From Hyalangium ruber (lineage in GTDB: Bacteria; Myxococcota; Myxococcia; Myxococcales; Myxococcaceae): DNA of 64,000 nt. This document shows, piece by piece, positions 9,799 to 19,167 of the stretch. The notes under the pieces are model-generated. The model worked only from the letters and a program-made list of their open reading frames with translations, had not been told where the DNA came from and searched no databases. The position numbers and the translations under genes are program-made. Positions within the stretch are counted from its first letter, which is position 1. Each line of letters starts with the position of its first letter. The stretch covers positions 186,001 through 250,000 of the forward strand of contig NZ_JAXIVS010000013.1 of assembly GCF_034259325.1 (NCBI RefSeq), written 5' to 3'.

Positions 9799-10563
9799 GT
9801 GCAGTTCGCCATTCCCCACGCGCCCCGGCGCGTTCGCTTCACCCAGGTCCCCGGCGCCGTGGGGCGGCTCTTGCGTACGCTCGCCCTGGGGCTGCTGTTC
9901 ATGGGCGTCCTTGGCGCGGGGGCCTCGTTCGTCGGGCGCTTCTTCCTCAAGGAGAGCGCTTTCCTCGCCCGCGCTCGCGAGGTGGAGGGGCTGGTGTCCC
10001 ATGTGACGCTGCCGCCCCTGGAGAAGCGGCTGGAGGCCGAGGCCACCCTGGAGGTGCTCTACAGCGTCGATGAGGTGCAGCACTCCGTCAGCGGCGTGCG
10101 CACCTCCGCCGAGTACGCCGAGGGGCTCGGGCACGGGGCCAAGGTGAAGTTGCTGGTGGATCCCGAGCAGCCGGACCGTCCGCGCGAGGAGCGCTTCGCC
10201 CGCGAGCGCTCCGGGGCGATCAATCTGCTGCCCTGGGGGCTCGGGCTGGGGGCGCTGGGCGCCGTGGCCCTGTTCCTCCGCGAGCTGCGCCGCACCATCC
10301 GCGCGGAGCTGGAGCCCCTGCGCCTGGGCGCCCTGGTGTGGCTCACCCCCGAGGGGCCCCTGCCGGAGACGCGCAAGGAGATCATCTTCCCCGCCACCTA
10401 CTTCCGGCAGGACGTGAAGCACTCCGTCCGCGTCCGCGCGCGCCCGGGCCGCTCCCCGGTGCGCAACGGGGAGAAGGTGCTCGCCGCCGTGGTGCCCCGC
10501 GAGCCGGACTGGGCCCGCGTCATCGACGAGGACCTGGCCCGGACTCTCGGTTGGATTCGTTGA
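9799..10563 (+). CDS. DUF3592-type membrane protein
   Basis: This 254-residue protein has two hydrophobic segments, at about 33-55 and 150-172. An extracytoplasmic region between them contains a DUF3592-like segment (YSVDEVQHSVSG, then PEQPDRPREE). A soluble C-terminal part follows. No enzymatic motif is visible and the family has no known function. The GTG start at 9799 sits 8 bases after AAGGAGG. It lies 28 bases after mutS on the same strand, so the two may be co-transcribed. The next gene is convergent. Confidence 0.6.
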   Translation: MQFAIPHAPRRVRFTQVPGAVGRLLRTLALGLLFMGVLGAGASFVGRFFLKESAFLARAREVEGLVSHVTLPPLEKRLEAEATLEVLYSVDEVQHSVSGVRTSAEYAEGLGHGAKVKLLVDPEQPDRPREERFARERSGAINLLPWGLGLGALGAVALFLRELRRTIRAELEPLRLGALVWLTPEGPLPETRKEIIFPATYFRQDVKHSVRVRARPGRSPVRNGEKVLAAVVPREPDWARVIDEDLARTLGWIR

Positions 10564-10587
10564 GCCGCCCGGCTTTTCAGCCGCGCC

Positions 10588-11772
10588 TCACTTCGGATCG
10601 AACATCGGGATCAGGTGCTCGCCGACCAGGCGGATGCTGTTCATGATGTGCTCGTGCGGCAGGTGACCGACCTGCTGGAAGCACATCAGGCGGTCGATGC
10701 CGATGTCCTTGTAGCGCTGCATCTTCTTCCGGCATGAGGCCACGTCGCCGATGATGACCGCGGCGTCGGCGTTGAGGATCTCGTACACCTCCTCGTTGGA
10801 GACCTGCTCGCCCGCCACCAGCCGGTCGAGCAGCGCCGTCGTCGGGCTCTTGGGCGCGGAGGCCTTCTCCGCGGTGAGCTTCGCATACGCGGCGAGCGGG
10901 CTCGTCGGGTCGCGCTCGGCCGCCGCCGTCATCTCGTCGATCGTGCGCATCATGTGCTCGCGCGCCTCGAAGAACGTGAAGGCCGTGTTGATGTACCAGG
11001 CCGCCGCCGCCGCCGCGCCGTGCTCGATCGCCTCGCGCTCGGTCTCCGCGCAATGCACGAACGTGAACAGCGCGACCTGATCGTTGACGGTCTGGCCGAC
11101 CGGGGTGCAACGCTTGATCTCCCGGCGATACACCTCGAGCATCTCCTCGACCGCCGCGATCGGTGTCGAGACCGTGGTGAGCAGCACGCCGACGCCGTTG
11201 CGCCCTGCCTGCTCGAACCCGCTCGGTGTACCGACCGCCTGCCACAGCGGTGGGTGCGGCTTCTGGAACGGCTTGGGCACCACCGCGACGTCCTTGAGCG
11301 TGAAGTCAGGGCTGCTCCACGAGAAGCGCTCCTGCGTCCACATCTTCGGGATCATCTCGAAGGCCTGCTGGAGCTGCCGGCGCACGTCGTCCGGCTCGAC
11401 GTTGAACACGCGCCACTCCGGGAGCGTCGAGCGCGCGAGGCCCAGCTCGAGCCGGCCCTCGCTGAGGTGATCGAGGAACGCCGCGCGCTCGGCGATCCGC
11501 ATCGGGTGGTTGACCTTGATGGGCGCGAGCACGGCCGAGTGCCCGACGCGCATCCTCCGGGTGGAGCGCGCGATCGCGGTGAGCATCATCTCCGGAGCCG
11601 AGCTGTAGCTGAAGTGGGGGGCGCCGTGATGCTCGACCTGCCACCAGCAGCCGTAGCCGAGCTCGTCGGCGAGCCGTGCCTGCTCGAGCGTCTCGAGGAT
11701 CAGCGCGTGCTCCTGGCCCTCGCCGAAGAACATCTTCGGCTTCATCATCTCGCAAAATATGTCGATCTTCAT
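10588..11772 (-). CDS. LLM-class flavin-dependent oxidoreductase (luciferase-like)
   Basis: The 394-residue product matches the luciferase-like monooxygenase superfamily. Visible marks are a KIDIFCEMM start, the conserved WWQVEHHGAPHF segment near residue 42, RMRVGHSAVLAPIKVNHPMRIAERAAFLDHLS (shown here only as a landmark in parts: VGHSAVL and RIAERAAFLD), and RLELGLARS. Such enzymes use reduced flavin and oxygen, or F420, to oxidise small molecules; the substrate here cannot be read. I start it at the ATG at 11772, with AAGG upstream. An upstream ATG at 11826 would add 18 residues with no ribosome site. It is convergent with the DUF3592 gene. Confidence 0.85.
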   Translation of the reverse strand: MKIDIFCEMMKPKMFFGEGQEHALILETLEQARLADELGYGCWWQVEHHGAPHFSYSSAPEMMLTAIARSTRRMRVGHSAVLAPIKVNHPMRIAERAAFLDHLSEGRLELGLARSTLPEWRVFNVEPDDVRRQLQQAFEMIPKMWTQERFSWSSPDFTLKDVAVVPKPFQKPHPPLWQAVGTPSGFEQAGRNGVGVLLTTVSTPIAAVEEMLEVYRREIKRCTPVGQTVNDQVALFTFVHCAETEREAIEHGAAAAAAWYINTAFTFFEAREHMMRTIDEMTAAAERDPTSPLAAYAKLTAEKASAPKSPTTALLDRLVAGEQVSNEEVYEILNADAAVIIGDVASCRKKMQRYKDIGIDRLMCFQQVGHLPHEHIMNSIRLVGEHLIPMFDPK

Positions 11773-11917
11773 TCGAGCCGCCTTATGCACCATGTGTATG
11801 CCGATCGCACTGACTGGCTGTGACACAAGCCGAGGGCAGGGGAGGACCGAAAATTTGCGGGGTCAGTGGGCCCGTGACACACAGCTGTAGCTCTCGCTAC
11901 TTGTGTCCGGAGGCCTC

Positions 11918-13678
11918 ATGCGCACACGCCTCGTGCTCTGCCTGCTGCTGCTGTCGACTGTCGCCGCCGCGGCGAAGCGAGACGTGGCCGAGGAGGCCTA
12001 CCAGGAGGCGCGTACGTCCTACTACGCCCTCAAGGGGGACGCGGCGCGTCGCAAGCTGCGCCACCACTGGCTGAAGGTGAGCCACCGCTTCGAGGCCGTG
12101 GCCAGCGAGCACCCCAAGAGCGAGCGCGCTCCGGATGCGCTGTTCACCGCCGGCGAGCTGATGAGCGAGCTGAGCCGGATCTCCTTCCTCGCGGAGGATC
12201 TCCAGGCCGCCGTCGGCAGCTACGGAAAGCTGGTGGCGGAGTACCCCCGGCACCGGCTCGCGGATGACGCGGCGCTCTCGCTGGCGCGCATCCACCTGGA
12301 TCGTCTGGAGCAGCCCGAGACCGCGCGCCGTGTCATCACCGAGACCCTCGCTCTCAACGGCAAGGGAGACCGGGCCCGCGAGCTGAAGGAGCTGCTCGCC
12401 TCGCTGCCCGCGCCCAAGGCGTCGCCCGCGCGCACCAAGGCCCCCGCCGTCGCCGAGGCGCCCGCGCCGCAGCCCGAGCGTTCGGGCAACGCGCTGGTGG
12501 AGGCCATCTCCCGGACCGCCCGGGAGTCGGCGCCCGCCACCCCGTCGCCCGCCGCCGAGCCCGCGCCGCGCAAGGTCGAGGAGGGCCCGCGCGTCGTCGT
12601 CATCACCCCGCTGAAGCCCGAGGAGACGCCGGCCCCCGTCGCGAAGTCCGCGGGGGAGGCCGTGGCCACGACTCCGAGTGTGTCCGCAGAGACGCCGGCC
12701 GTGGTCGCCTCCGTCGCGAAGCCCCGCTCCGAGCCGACCCCCGTGGCGGTGAAGCCCGCTCCGGAGAAGGTCTCTCCGCCCGCCAAGCAGGAGGCTCCCA
12801 CCATCGCCGTCGCCGCGGCGCCGTCGAAGGCCGAGAAGGCTGAGAAGGCCGAGTCGGACGAGGACGAGGCCGGGCCGCTGCCGATGCCGAGCATCCCCGC
12901 CCTGGACCAGCACGTCGCCGAGGCCCGCATGAAGACGGCCGCGAAGCTCTCGCGCCGCGCGGAGCTGACGCTGGTGGAGCAGCTCGGCCTCAAGGTGCGC
13001 CGCGTCATCATCGATCCCGGCCACGGCGGCCACGACACCGGAGCCATCGGCAAGCAGGGCACCCGCGAGAAGGACATCACGCTGGCCATCTCCCACAAGC
13101 TCGCCCAGCAGCTGCGTGAGCGCGGGCTGGAGGTCATCCTCACCCGGGACGACGATCGCTACGTGAAGCTCGAGGGCCGCGCGCAGTTCGCCAACGAGGC
13201 CCGGGGAGACCTCTTCATCTCCATCCACTGCAACTCGGCGCACAACCGCAAGCTGCGCGGCGTGGAGACCTACACCCTGAACATCTCCTCGGACCGGTAC
13301 TCCATCCGCCTTGCGGCGCGAGAGAACGCCTCCACGGAGAAGGGCATCAGCGATCTGCAGTTCATCCTCGCGGACCTGGCCACCAAGGCGAACACCGGCG
13401 AGTCCACGCGGCTGGCCAGCCAGGTGCAGAAGAGCCTCGTGGGGCAGCTGACCCGCGAGTACACGGGCATCAAGGACCTGGGCCACAAGGAGGCCCTCTT
13501 CTACGTGCTGCTGGGCGTGAAGATGCCGGCGATCCTCGTGGAGACGGCCTTCCTCTCCCACGCGGAGGAGGAGGAGCGTCTGGCCTCCGAGGCGTACCAG
13601 GACTCGGTGGCGCGGGCGATCGCCCAGGGCGTGGAGGACTTCCTGGGCGACCGGAACCGGCTCGCCAAGGTCGACTGA
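11918..13678 (+). CDS. N-acetylmuramoyl-L-alanine amidase (AmiC-like, exported)
   Basis: The 586-residue protein cuts the amide bond between peptidoglycan glycan and stem peptide, usually for daughter-cell separation. A signal peptide (LVLCLLLLSTVAAAA) leads to a helical TPR-like region up to about 160. A long Ala/Pro-rich linker follows, then the Amidase_3 catalytic domain from about 360. Zinc-site motifs are DPGHGGHDTGAIG, with the downstream Glu in GTREKDITLA, FISIHCNSAH, and the late catalytic Glu in AILVETAFLSH. ATG 11918 is chosen because CCGGAGG lies just upstream; an earlier GTG at 11903 would overlap that site. The N-terminal TPR-like region is unusual relative to the AMIN domain of E. 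coli AmiC. Confidence 0.92.
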   Translation: MRTRLVLCLLLLSTVAAAAKRDVAEEAYQEARTSYYALKGDAARRKLRHHWLKVSHRFEAVASEHPKSERAPDALFTAGELMSELSRISFLAEDLQAAVGSYGKLVAEYPRHRLADDAALSLARIHLDRLEQPETARRVITETLALNGKGDRARELKELLASLPAPKASPARTKAPAVAEAPAPQPERSGNALVEAISRTARESAPATPSPAAEPAPRKVEEGPRVVVITPLKPEETPAPVAKSAGEAVATTPSVSAETPAVVASVAKPRSEPTPVAVKPAPEKVSPPAKQEAPTIAVAAAPSKAEKAEKAESDEDEAGPLPMPSIPALDQHVAEARMKTAAKLSRRAELTLVEQLGLKVRRVIIDPGHGGHDTGAIGKQGTREKDITLAISHKLAQQLRERGLEVILTRDDDRYVKLEGRAQFANEARGDLFISIHCNSAHNRKLRGVETYTLNISSDRYSIRLAARENASTEKGISDLQFILADLATKANTGESTRLASQVQKSLVGQLTREYTGIKDLGHKEALFYVLLGVKMPAILVETAFLSHAEEEERLASEAYQDSVARAIAQGVEDFLGDRNRLAKVD

Positions 13679-13696
13679 AGCCTCCCCGACGCCGCC

Positions 13697-16600
13697 TCAG
13701 GGCATGTGGTGGACGGCGCGCCGCAGCGCCGGAGCCTCGGGCTGAGCCACTGGCAGCTCCAGCGTGGCGGTGGCGCCCTTGCCCAGGCCCTCGCTCTCCA
13801 GCGTGAGCTTGCCGCCCAGCAGGCGCGTCGCCAGCGCGCTGGAGTGCAGGCCGATGCCGTGCCCGTTCTTGCGGGTGGTGAACCCCTGGGTGAACAGCCG
13901 CTTGCTCACCTCGGAGGCGATGCCCACGCCGCTGTCGGCCACTTGCAGGCAGACGCGCTCGCCCTTCGGCTCCAGCCGCACCACCAGGTTCCTGCGGTCC
14001 ATGGGGACCTCCTCCATGGACTGGCGGGCGTTGGTGATGAGGTTGAGAAGGATCTGCACCACCTTGTAGCGATCCACCCGCACCGGCGGCAGGGGGCGAG
14101 ACTCGCGCGTCACCTGGATTCCGGCCCGCTGCAGGGCGCCCTGTTGCAGGCGCAGCGCATCCTCCAGCAGCTCGTTGAGATCGCACTCCTCCGTGAGCAG
14201 CGTGGACGTGGCGTACGTCTGCTGCATCTGGACGATGGTGCGCACCCGGCCGACGTTCTGGTCCAGGTCCTCCAGGGTGGTGTGCAGCACCTCCTTCTCC
14301 CGGTTCAGCTCATCGGCCAGGCGCGAGAGGTAGCTCACCAGCTGGCTGCCCCGGGAGTCGTCGGTGAGGAAGTTGGCGAGATCGTCCCGGTGCTCCTCCA
14401 GCATCGCCGCCACCTGCTTCACCCGCCCCGAGCGCGAGGCGATCAGCGCGTGGCGGATCAACCCCGAGTCCACGAGGATGCTGGTGAAGGCGTTGCCCAC
14501 GTCGTGCAGCACGCTGGTGGCCACCTCCGCCATGCCCATCATGCGCGCGGTATCCACGAGCTGCGCCTGGGCCTGCTTCAGCTCCCGGGTGCGCTCCTCC
14601 ACCCGCTGCTCCAACTCCGCGTTCGCCTGGCGCAGGGCGGCCTCCGCCTTCTGCACCTCCGCGTACAGCCGTGCGTTCTCGATGGAGATGACCGCCTGCG
14701 AGGCGATGTGGCCCAGCAGGGCCAGGCGCCCCGGAGAGAAGGCCTCGGTGGTGAGGGAGTTCTCCAGGTACAGCACGCCGTAGAGCTCCTCCTGGCGGCG
14801 CAGGGGCAGGCAGAGCACGGAGCGGGCTCGGCCGCGCAGCAACTCCGCCTCGGAGGCGAAGGCATGGGGCCGCGTCGTATCGCCGATGAGGACGAACTCC
14901 CCGGTGCGCCGCGTATAGGACAGCATCGTCCAGGGCAGCTCCGCCTCCACCAGGGGCGTGGTGTCTCCCTTCATCTCCGAGAGGACCACCGGCTTGAGCG
15001 CATCTCCCTGCTTGAGCAGCAGCGCCCCACGCTGGGCGCCCGCGCTCTCCAGCGCCACGTTCATCAGCGTGGCCACCAGATTGTCCAGGACGATCTCCCG
15101 GGAGACGGCCTGCTGGGCCTTCACCAGGCTCAGCGCATCCAACTGGTAGGAGCCCGTCTGCGCGGTGCCGTGTCCCCCCTCGCCGGAGACACCCAGGCTC
15201 GGCCACAGGGTCTCCAGTTGCCGCGCCTTGCCCTCGGCGCCCCACTGCCGATAGGACTCCCAGGCCTCGCGCGCGTAGGTGACCGCCACCCGCGACATGC
15301 CCCGCTCCTTCCAGGAGCGCGCGGCCAGCTCCGCGGACAGGGCGCCGTGCTCGATGTGGCCGTACTCGCGCGCCGCGTGCATGGCCTCCTCGTAGAAGCG
15401 CATGGCCTCCTCGGGCCGGCCCGTCACCCGTGCCAGCTCGGCGGCCACCATCCGCTCGGGGGCGCGGAAGTTCTCCGGGCACAGGCTCGCCCAGAGGTTG
15501 AGCTGCTGGTGGTGGTGCCGCATGGCCTCCAGGAACTCCAGCTGCCGGGGCGCGGGCGACTCGCGGAAGCAGGCCGCCAGCGTCAGCGACCGGTACAGGT
15601 AGAAGTCGGCCTGGAGGATGATGCCGGAGAGCATCCCCAGGTGCTCCGCCGCGATGGAGGAGGCCTGGCGCGCCTCCTCGTACGCCCCCGCCATGAAGCG
15701 CGCCCGCGTCTTGTGGATGAGGTAGACGCAGGAGACGATCGGCAGGCCCCGGCTCTCCAGCTTCGCTTCGACCTCCGCCTCGCTGAAGCCCTCTCCGTCC
15801 AGGGTGTCGAACCCGTCCGAGAGCCCGCGCATCTGCTGCACGTAGCGCTGGATGAGGACGATGAAGAAGCCGATGTCCTCGTAGTTGGCCTTGCGCACGA
15901 AGTCGAGGCGCGCCACCGACTCCTGGTACACCTCTCCCAGCTCGCGGCCCTGGAAGAGCATGTCCAGCAGCATGTTGTCGCAGCAGTAGCACGCGGTGCG
16001 GAAGTCTCCGCGCATGAGCCCGTGGCGGAAGGCGTCCTGGAGCAGCCCCAGGGACACGGGGAAGGGGCGGACCCAGCGGCTGATCAGCGCCAGCACGAAG
16101 AGCACGCCGCTGCGATGGGCGGCGAACTCCGGGCGCTCCACCAGGCGGTGGGCGAGCCGGCCAAAGGCGTGGCCCGCCTCGTACTTGCCCGCCGCGGCCA
16201 CGCAGCACACGTTGCCGTACCAGACATAGGCGTGCGCGGCGGCGTCCATGTTGCCGTAGCGGATGGCCAGGGCCACCATCCGGCACAGGTGGAAGGCCAG
16301 CAGGCTGCCGGAGGAGTAGAGCGCCGGCACCGTGAGGGCCGCCAGCACGCTCATGGCCGCCTTCATGTCGGCGTCCGCCATGGTGGGCAGCTCGATGAGG
16401 CTCTCGATGGGGCGCGCGCCCAACAGCTTCCACACCTCGGCGTCGGCGGCCTGGATCTCCTCGGGGGTGGGATCGGCCGGCATGGGCATGCCGAACTTCT
16501 CCAGGCACTCGAGCAGGCAGGAGACGGCGTCCTGCACCTCTCCCGAGGCCAGGTGCAGGGTGCTCTTGAGGCGGTACACCTCGGCCATGTCCGGCCGCGT

Positions 16601-19009
16601 GCGGGCCCGGGGCAGCAGCTCGTCCACCAGTCGCCGGGCCTCGGCGGCGTTGCCGCCCATCAGCTCACAGCTGGCCTGATCCAGCCGCAGCTTGAAGGCC
16701 AGCGCGTACTCCGTCTCCCACGGGTCTCCGTGCAGCAGCGGGAAGACGGTGGTGAAGTAGCCCACGGCCGAGCGCCAGGCCGCGGAGCGCATGGCCCGCC
16801 AGCCCGCCTCGGCGTTGAGCTGGGCCAGCCGGTGGCGCTCGGCCCGGTCGTCCATCAGCTCCATGCCGGCGTTGAGCTGGCCCACCACGTCGAAGAGCCG
16901 CTCGCGCAGCTCGTCCGGGGAGAGCCGGGCCAGCAGCATGCGCCCCAGCCGCAGGTGGAGCGACTTGCGCTCCGCCTCGGGGATCAGGGCGTAGGCCGCC
17001 TGCTGGATGCGATCGTGCAGGAATCGGTAGTCGTCGGCGCCCATCCGCACGACCACGTCCTCATGGAGGGCGGGCTCCAGCCGGCGCTCCACCTCGACCG
17101 TGTCCAGGCTGGCCAGCAGCGCCAGCGTCGTCACGGAGAAGGTGCTGCCCTTGCACGCCGCCATGCGCAGCAACTGCTGCGTGGGACCGGGCAGCAGTTG
17201 CAGCCGGCCCGCCATGAACTCCACCACGTTGTCCGAGTAGCCTCGGGCCCGCACTCCCGCCTCGTCCCAGGTCCAGGAGCCCTGCGGGGTGCGCGTGAGC
17301 AGCCGGTCATGGTGCAGCGTCTGCAAGAGCTGCAGCAGGAAGAAGGGGTTGCCCGCGGTCTTCTCCTGCAACACGGCCGACAGCCCCTTCACCACCTCCG
17401 GGCGCGTGCCGGGCAGGGCATCGGTGACGAGCTGTTGTACCTGTCCCAGCGAGAGGGCCTCCAGGTGGATGTCCCCCATCCGCGCCCCCGCCTTGCGCAT
17501 CTCCTCCAGCGCGGTCTGGAGCGGGTGGGTGGGGCTCACCTCGTTGTCCCGGTAGGCGCCCACCCACAGCACGGGCGGCGTATCCGGGTGCTTGGAGAGG
17601 TACGTCAACAGCTCCAGGCTGGCGAAGTCCGCCCACTGGAGGTCATCCAGGAACATCACCAGCGGGCGCCCGGGCAGCGAGAAGACGCTCAGGAAGCGCT
17701 GGAAGATGCGGTGGAAGCGGTTCTGCGCCTCCAGGGGCGCCAGCTCGGCCACCTCCGGTTGCCGGCCCGCCACCATCTCCAGCTGGGGGATGAGGTTCAC
17801 CAGCACCTTGCCGTTGCCCTCGAAGGCCTCCAGCAGGCGATGGCGCCAGGCGCCCACCTCCGCGTCATCTCCCGCCAGGAGCTGCTGCACCAGTCCCCGG
17901 AACGCCTGGGCCAGGGTGGCGTAGGGCACGTCGCGCTGGAGCGGATCGAACTTGCCGCTGAGGAAGAAGCCGCGCTGCTGCAGCACCGGCCGGTGCAGCT
18001 CGTTGACCACCGAGGACTTGCCGATGCCGGAGTAGCCGCTCACCAGGAGCCACTCGGGGCGCCCCTCGCGCGCCACGCGCTCGAAGGCGCCCAGCATCAC
18101 CTTCACCTCGTGCTCGCGGCCATAGAGCCGCTGGGGAAGCTGGAAGCGGGCCGGGAAGTCCTGCCCGCCGGGCGCGAAGCCCTCCTGGCCGCCGCGCTCC
18201 AGCCGCTCGCGGCACTTCTCCAGGTCCGCCTTGAGCCCCTCGGCGCTCTGGTAGCGCTCCTCGGGCACCTTGGCCATCAGCTTGAGGACGATGGCCGACA
18301 GCATCGGCGGCACCGAGGGCTCACGCTGGTGCGGCGGCACGGGCGCCTGGGCCAGGTGCGCGTGTACCCACTCCAGCGTGTCCTTGCCCTGGAAGGGCAG
18401 GTGGCCGGTGAGCAGCTGATAGAAGGTGACGCCCAGCGAGTAGAAGTCGGTGCGGTAGTCCAGCGCGCGGTTCATCCGCCCCGACTGCTCCGGGGACATG
18501 TAGGCCGGCGTGCCTTCGATGAGGTGCAGCGGCGCGGCCTGCACGTGCTCCACTGGCTGCAGGGTGGCGATGCCGAAGTCGATGAGCCGCGGCCCCGCGG
18601 GCGACACGAGGATGTTGGCGGGCTTGATGTCCTTGTGGATGACGCCGCGCTGATGCACCTCGGCCAGCGTGGAGGCCAGAGAGAGCGCCACTTCCAGGAA
18701 ACGACCCAGCGCGAAGGGACCTACCTGCTTCGAGAGATCCGTGCCCTCCGTGTCCTCGAGCACCAGCACGGGACGATCATGATGCACTTCGTAGGCGTGA
18801 GCGGTGACCACCCCGGCCACGTCCTTGAGGTGGCGCAAGAGGCTGTACTCGTACTCGAAGCGGGCGCGCGCGCGCGGACCGGAGTGCTCGGTGCGCGGCG
18901 TCTTGAGAATCACAGAGCGGCGGTCCCACACCCGCACGGCGCGGTAGAGCAGATGCGAGCCTCTTGCCTGCAGTGGACTGAGGAGTGTGTACCCTGGGAG
19001 TTCGATCAT
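13697..19009 (-). CDS. Trifunctional serine/threonine kinase - AAA ATPase - GAF - sensor histidine kinase
   Basis: This 1770-residue protein joins several signalling modules. Residues about 5-270 form a protein kinase with HKDIKPANIL and DFGIA, where Lys replaces the usual Arg of HRD. An AAA/STAND-type ATPase follows (GYSGIGKSS, then FLDDLQWAD), then a long helical TPR-like region. A GAF domain begins near 1300, and a coiled coil leads to a histidine kinase with LHDVGNAF near 1500. The HATPase has LLNLITNARQ, DSGVGIA and NGHGIGLHSS. The histidine would be phosphorylated and pass phosphate to a response regulator encoded elsewhere. The start at 19009 (MIELPGY) has AGAGGGCC just upstream; ATGs at 19042 and 19045 are alternatives. 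Confidence 0.9.
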   Translation of the reverse strand: MIELPGYTLLSPLQARGSHLLYRAVRVWDRRSVILKTPRTEHSGPRARARFEYEYSLLRHLKDVAGVVTAHAYEVHHDRPVLVLEDTEGTDLSKQVGPFALGRFLEVALSLASTLAEVHQRGVIHKDIKPANILVSPAGPRLIDFGIATLQPVEHVQAAPLHLIEGTPAYMSPEQSGRMNRALDYRTDFYSLGVTFYQLLTGHLPFQGKDTLEWVHAHLAQAPVPPHQREPSVPPMLSAIVLKLMAKVPEERYQSAEGLKADLEKCRERLERGGQEGFAPGGQDFPARFQLPQRLYGREHEVKVMLGAFERVAREGRPEWLLVSGYSGIGKSSVVNELHRPVLQQRGFFLSGKFDPLQRDVPYATLAQAFRGLVQQLLAGDDAEVGAWRHRLLEAFEGNGKVLVNLIPQLEMVAGRQPEVAELAPLEAQNRFHRIFQRFLSVFSLPGRPLVMFLDDLQWADFASLELLTYLSKHPDTPPVLWVGAYRDNEVSPTHPLQTALEEMRKAGARMGDIHLEALSLGQVQQLVTDALPGTRPEVVKGLSAVLQEKTAGNPFFLLQLLQTLHHDRLLTRTPQGSWTWDEAGVRARGYSDNVVEFMAGRLQLLPGPTQQLLRMAACKGSTFSVTTLALLASLDTVEVERRLEPALHEDVVVRMGADDYRFLHDRIQQAAYALIPEAERKSLHLRLGRMLLARLSPDELRERLFDVVGQLNAGMELMDDRAERHRLAQLNAEAGWRAMRSAAWRSAVGYFTTVFPLLHGDPWETEYALAFKLRLDQASCELMGGNAAEARRLVDELLPRARTRPDMAEVYRLKSTLHLASGEVQDAVSCLLECLEKFGMPMPADPTPEEIQAADAEVWKLLGARPIESLIELPTMADADMKAAMSVLAALTVPALYSSGSLLAFHLCRMVALAIRYGNMDAAAHAYVWYGNVCCVAAAGKYEAGHAFGRLAHRLVERPEFAAHRSGVLFVLALISRWVRPFPVSLGLLQDAFRHGLMRGDFRTACYCCDNMLLDMLFQGRELGEVYQESVARLDFVRKANYEDIGFFIVLIQRYVQQMRGLSDGFDTLDGEGFSEAEVEAKLESRGLPIVSCVYLIHKTRARFMAGAYEEARQASSIAAEHLGMLSGIILQADFYLYRSLTLAACFRESPAPRQLEFLEAMRHHHQQLNLWASLCPENFRAPERMVAAELARVTGRPEEAMRFYEEAMHAAREYGHIEHGALSAELAARSWKERGMSRVAVTYAREAWESYRQWGAEGKARQLETLWPSLGVSGEGGHGTAQTGSYQLDALSLVKAQQAVSREIVLDNLVATLMNVALESAGAQRGALLLKQGDALKPVVLSEMKGDTTPLVEAELPWTMLSYTRRTGEFVLIGDTTRPHAFASEAELLRGRARSVLCLPLRRQEELYGVLYLENSLTTEAFSPGRLALLGHIASQAVISIENARLYAEVQKAEAALRQANAELEQRVEERTRELKQAQAQLVDTARMMGMAEVATSVLHDVGNAFTSILVDSGLIRHALIASRSGRVKQVAAMLEEHRDDLANFLTDDSRGSQLVSYLSRLADELNREKEVLHTTLEDLDQNVGRVRTIVQMQQTYATSTLLTEECDLNELLEDALRLQQGALQRAGIQVTRESRPLPPVRVDRYKVVQILLNLITNARQSMEEVPMDRRNLVVRLEPKGERVCLQVADSGVGIASEVSKRLFTQGFTTRKNGHGIGLHSSALATRLLGGKLTLESEGLGKGATATLELPVAQPEAPALRRAVHHMP

Positions 19010-19130
19010 CCGGCCCTCTGAGCCATTGGCGGAGGATCCCATCATCGCTGATCGCCGGACAGCGTGCCTCCGCGCAGGGTGCTCGCTGCCAAGCCTAGTT
19101 GTCAGCAGACAATGGTGATTCTTAAGAGGG

Positions 19131-19149
19131 TTCCGGGAAATCCCTGGAA
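19131..19149. promoter_or_regulatory. Imperfect dyad TTCC-GGGA-AA-TCCC-T-GGAA
   Basis: Nested arms GGGA/TCCC and TTCC/GGAA lie in the 158-base gap between the TVP38 gene and the giant kinase. It is 19 bases past the TVP38 stop and about 120 bases upstream of the kinase start. It could be a terminator stem for the former or a regulatory site for the latter. No T-run is present. Confidence 0.25.
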
Positions 19150-19167
19150 TGCCGGGCAGATGGCCGC

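Noticed and set aside
6918-10046. Long antisense frame over mutS
   Set aside because: No recognisable domain, composition of a shadow frame, and mutS motifs are complete on the plus strand.
10588-11772. Recent horizontal transfer of the luciferase-like oxidoreductase
   Set aside because: Codon choice looks slightly different by eye, but GC content is similar and no mobile element or repeat borders the gene; I cannot support it without a composition analysis.
13706-19021. Antisense open frame of about 1770 codons across the giant kinase
   Set aside because: It arises from GC-rich codons with GC at the third base; its translation is low-complexity (His/Arg/Leu/Gln-rich) with no domain pattern, whereas the other strand has full kinase, ATPase and histidine kinase motifs.
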